Position numbers and translations under genes: made by a program. From Bacteroidales bacterium (lineage in GTDB: Bacteria > Bacteroidota > Bacteroidia > Bacteroidales > Bacteroidaceae): a stretch of 22,472 nt of DNA. This document shows positions 21,166-22,472 of this stretch, piece after piece. Each line of letters opens with the position of its first letter. Position 1 is the first letter of the stretch. The stretch is from positions 1-22,472 of the forward strand of contig SFCY01000028.1 of assembly GCA_004558865.1 (NCBI GenBank). The letters run 5' to 3'. Below the pieces are notes generated by a model. It saw only the letters and a list, made by a program, of their open reading frames with translations, was not told the origin of the DNA and searched no databases.

Positions 21166-22227
21166 ATGAAAACTGACCACATCCTCATCATGCGTTTCTC
21201 TGCCATGGGCGACATCGCTATGGCCGTGCCCGTGGTCTACGAGCTTGCCATGCAATATCCCGAACTCCGCATCACCGTGCTCAGCCAGCCTTTCGCAAGG
21301 CCCTTCTTCGAGTTCATGGAGTCGAGGGTGGGCTTCATGGACGCCGACGTGAGGGAGGAGTACCAGGGGGTGAAGGGCCTCAACACCCTCTACCGCAGGC
21401 TGACGGCCAAGAACTTCACCGCCATCGCCGACTTCCACGACGTGCTGCGCACGAAATGGCTGCGCACACGCTTCAACCTCGACCAGTACCGCGTGGAGCA
21501 CATCAACAAGCACCGCAGGCTGAAACGCCAGTTGGTGGACTCCAAACACAAGGTGCTGCGGCAGCTGCCCACGATGTTCGACAACTACGCCGACGTGCTG
21601 TCGCGACTGGGCTACCCCATAGAGTTGGGCCATTTCACCTCCATCTTCCCCAACCGGCATGGCAACCTGCGGCTGCTACCGCCCGAAATTGGGGAGAAGA
21701 GGCCTTTCCAGCAGTGGATTGGCATAGCCCCCTTTGCCGCACACGCCGGCAAGATGTACCCCATCGCGCTGATGAATGAGGCCATCGCCATCGTCGTCAA
21801 GCGCCATCCCAGTTGCCGCATCTTCCTCTTCGGCGGCGGCGCGCATGAGCGGAAGACCCTCAACGCCCTCGCCGCCCAGCACAAGCACTGCGTCAACGCC
21901 TCGGCCCTGCTTGGCGGGCTCGACCAGGAGCTCATCCTGATGAGCAACCTCGACGTGATGGTGAGCATGGACTCGGCCAACATGCACCTGGCCTCGCTCA
22001 CGGCCACGCCCGTGGTGAGCGTCTGGGGAGCCACCCACCCCTTTGCCGGGTTCTTAGGATGGAACCAGCGCATGGACGACTGCGTGCAGGTCTCGCTCCC
22101 CTGCCGCCCCTGCTGCGTCTATGGCGAGAAGGCCTGCCGGCGGGGCGACTACGCCTGCCTCAACAGCATCAAGCCCGCCACGGTGGCCGACCACATAGAA
22201 AGGGTGCTCGAGCGGGAGAAGAAGTGA
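21166..22227 (+). CDS. Glycosyltransferase family 9 protein (heptosyltransferase-like)
   Basis: A 353-residue GT-B fold enzyme of the ADP-heptose:LPS heptosyltransferase family. The N-terminal domain opens with ILIMRFSAMGDIAMAVPVVY (6-25), the usual GDxxxxxP pattern. The C-terminal donor domain has IGIAPFAAHAGKMYPI (185-200), IFLFGGGAHER (219-229) and SMDSANMHLASLTATPVVSV (267-286), followed by WGATHP. Near the end is a cysteine cluster, CRPCCVYGEKACRRGDYAC (Cys313, 316, 317, 324, 331), of the kind seen in several GT9 proteins. The enzyme probably adds a sugar to the lipid A core or a related surface glycan at the cytoplasmic face of the inner membrane. The donor sugar cannot be read from sequence. 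It follows the DUF4254 gene. Confidence 0.93.
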   Translation: MKTDHILIMRFSAMGDIAMAVPVVYELAMQYPELRITVLSQPFARPFFEFMESRVGFMDADVREEYQGVKGLNTLYRRLTAKNFTAIADFHDVLRTKWLRTRFNLDQYRVEHINKHRRLKRQLVDSKHKVLRQLPTMFDNYADVLSRLGYPIELGHFTSIFPNRHGNLRLLPPEIGEKRPFQQWIGIAPFAAHAGKMYPIALMNEAIAIVVKRHPSCRIFLFGGGAHERKTLNALAAQHKHCVNASALLGGLDQELILMSNLDVMVSMDSANMHLASLTATPVVSVWGATHPFAGFLGWNQRMDDCVQVSLPCRPCCVYGEKACRRGDYACLNSIKPATVADHIERVLEREKK

Positions 22228-22378
22228 CCCGCCAGCCCTGCCGCCCCAGGGCCGCCGGGCGCGCCTCCAACCGTATGCCGCGGAATGCCATCCTTTTTTT
22301 GCCACAGCGGATATTTTCCGTGGATTCATGGTAAGTTTATATGTAAAGGGGAAGGAAAATGGTCATGTCCAGCCTTAC

Positions 22379-22459
22379 GCTCCTACCGGAGCTATGGTTC
22401 TGAAGTGACGGAGTAGCCTTACGAGCAAGCTCGACGGCTACCCCGTCACTTCAGAACCA
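22379..22459. repeat. Two adjacent stem-loops at the right edge, one very long
   Basis: A small perfect hairpin GCTCC-TACC-GGAGC (22379-22392) is followed by a long imperfect palindrome at 22395-22459. Its outer arms pair for 17 bases without error (from TGGTTCTGAAGTGACGG), then continue after one mismatch for 6 more. They close through GAGC-AA-GCTC at the tip. The word AGCCTTACG occurs at 22371 and again at 22415. No T run is seen before the window ends. It may be a terminator of the DUF4254-GT9 unit, a dispersed repeat, or the end of a mobile element. Confidence 0.75.
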
Positions 22460-22472
22460 CACCTTTGGAGGC

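Noticed and set aside
20494..21660. 388-codon minus-strand frame opposite DUF4254 and GT9 genes
   Set aside because: Spans two real genes in antisense and has the same shadow composition.

Overview
The window divides into a short foreign-looking left end (about 1-2440) and a long chromosomal stretch typical of a Bacteroidota bacterium, most like Prevotella and relatives (about 2440-22472). The right part is GC-rich in its genes (40 of 60 bases G+C at 12121-12180). It uses Bacteroidota-type promoters (TTTG, about 19-20 bases, then TAnnTTTG) and mostly lacks strong Shine-Dalgarno sites. It carries fused SecDF, the long three-domain form of IspG, a rhomboid with a Bacteroidota-style C-terminal tail, and an acpP-fabF-rnc cluster. 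The left end is AT-richer (22 of 60 at 1501-1560), uses textbook sigma-70 promoters with 17-base spacers, and has strong AGGAG-type Shine-Dalgarno sites.

Left end (all on the minus strand): a HigB-type toxin and the start of its HigA antitoxin; a compact three-gene unit (100-aa protein, lipoprotein, 42-aa membrane peptide) bracketed by a promoter and a terminator; then remnants of a ribbon-helix-helix-like protein and a WG-repeat protein. At about 2433-2440 the WG-repeat remnant abuts a decayed CzcA/CusA-type metal efflux pump fragment with two frameshifts. This is either a horizontal-transfer scar or a mis-joined metagenomic contig. A Fic-family AMP-transferase-type protein follows.

Core region: secDF (protein export) with its own promoter and terminator; an exonuclease-endonuclease-phosphatase family membrane protein behind a rhomboid protease; the HU DNA-binding protein, divergent from the rhomboid and with its own promoter and terminator. 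Next is a minus-strand operon of an unknown 214-aa protein, rpoN, a PAP2 phosphatase, purE and ispG. A PfkB-family sugar kinase is transcribed divergently from it. Then come acpP-fabF-rnc (fatty-acid synthesis plus RNase III) with a probable transcription attenuator between acpP and fabF. Divergent from acpP is a DUF4254-type protein with a GT9 glycosyltransferase, probably for surface polysaccharide. The right edge holds a long imperfect hairpin.

I did not find a convincing complete new defence or mobile system. The best candidates for something undescribed are the three-gene lipoprotein unit at 706-1788, the apparently leaderless toxin message at 438, and the acpP/fabF attenuator. No tRNA, rRNA, CRISPR array or intact transposase was seen.
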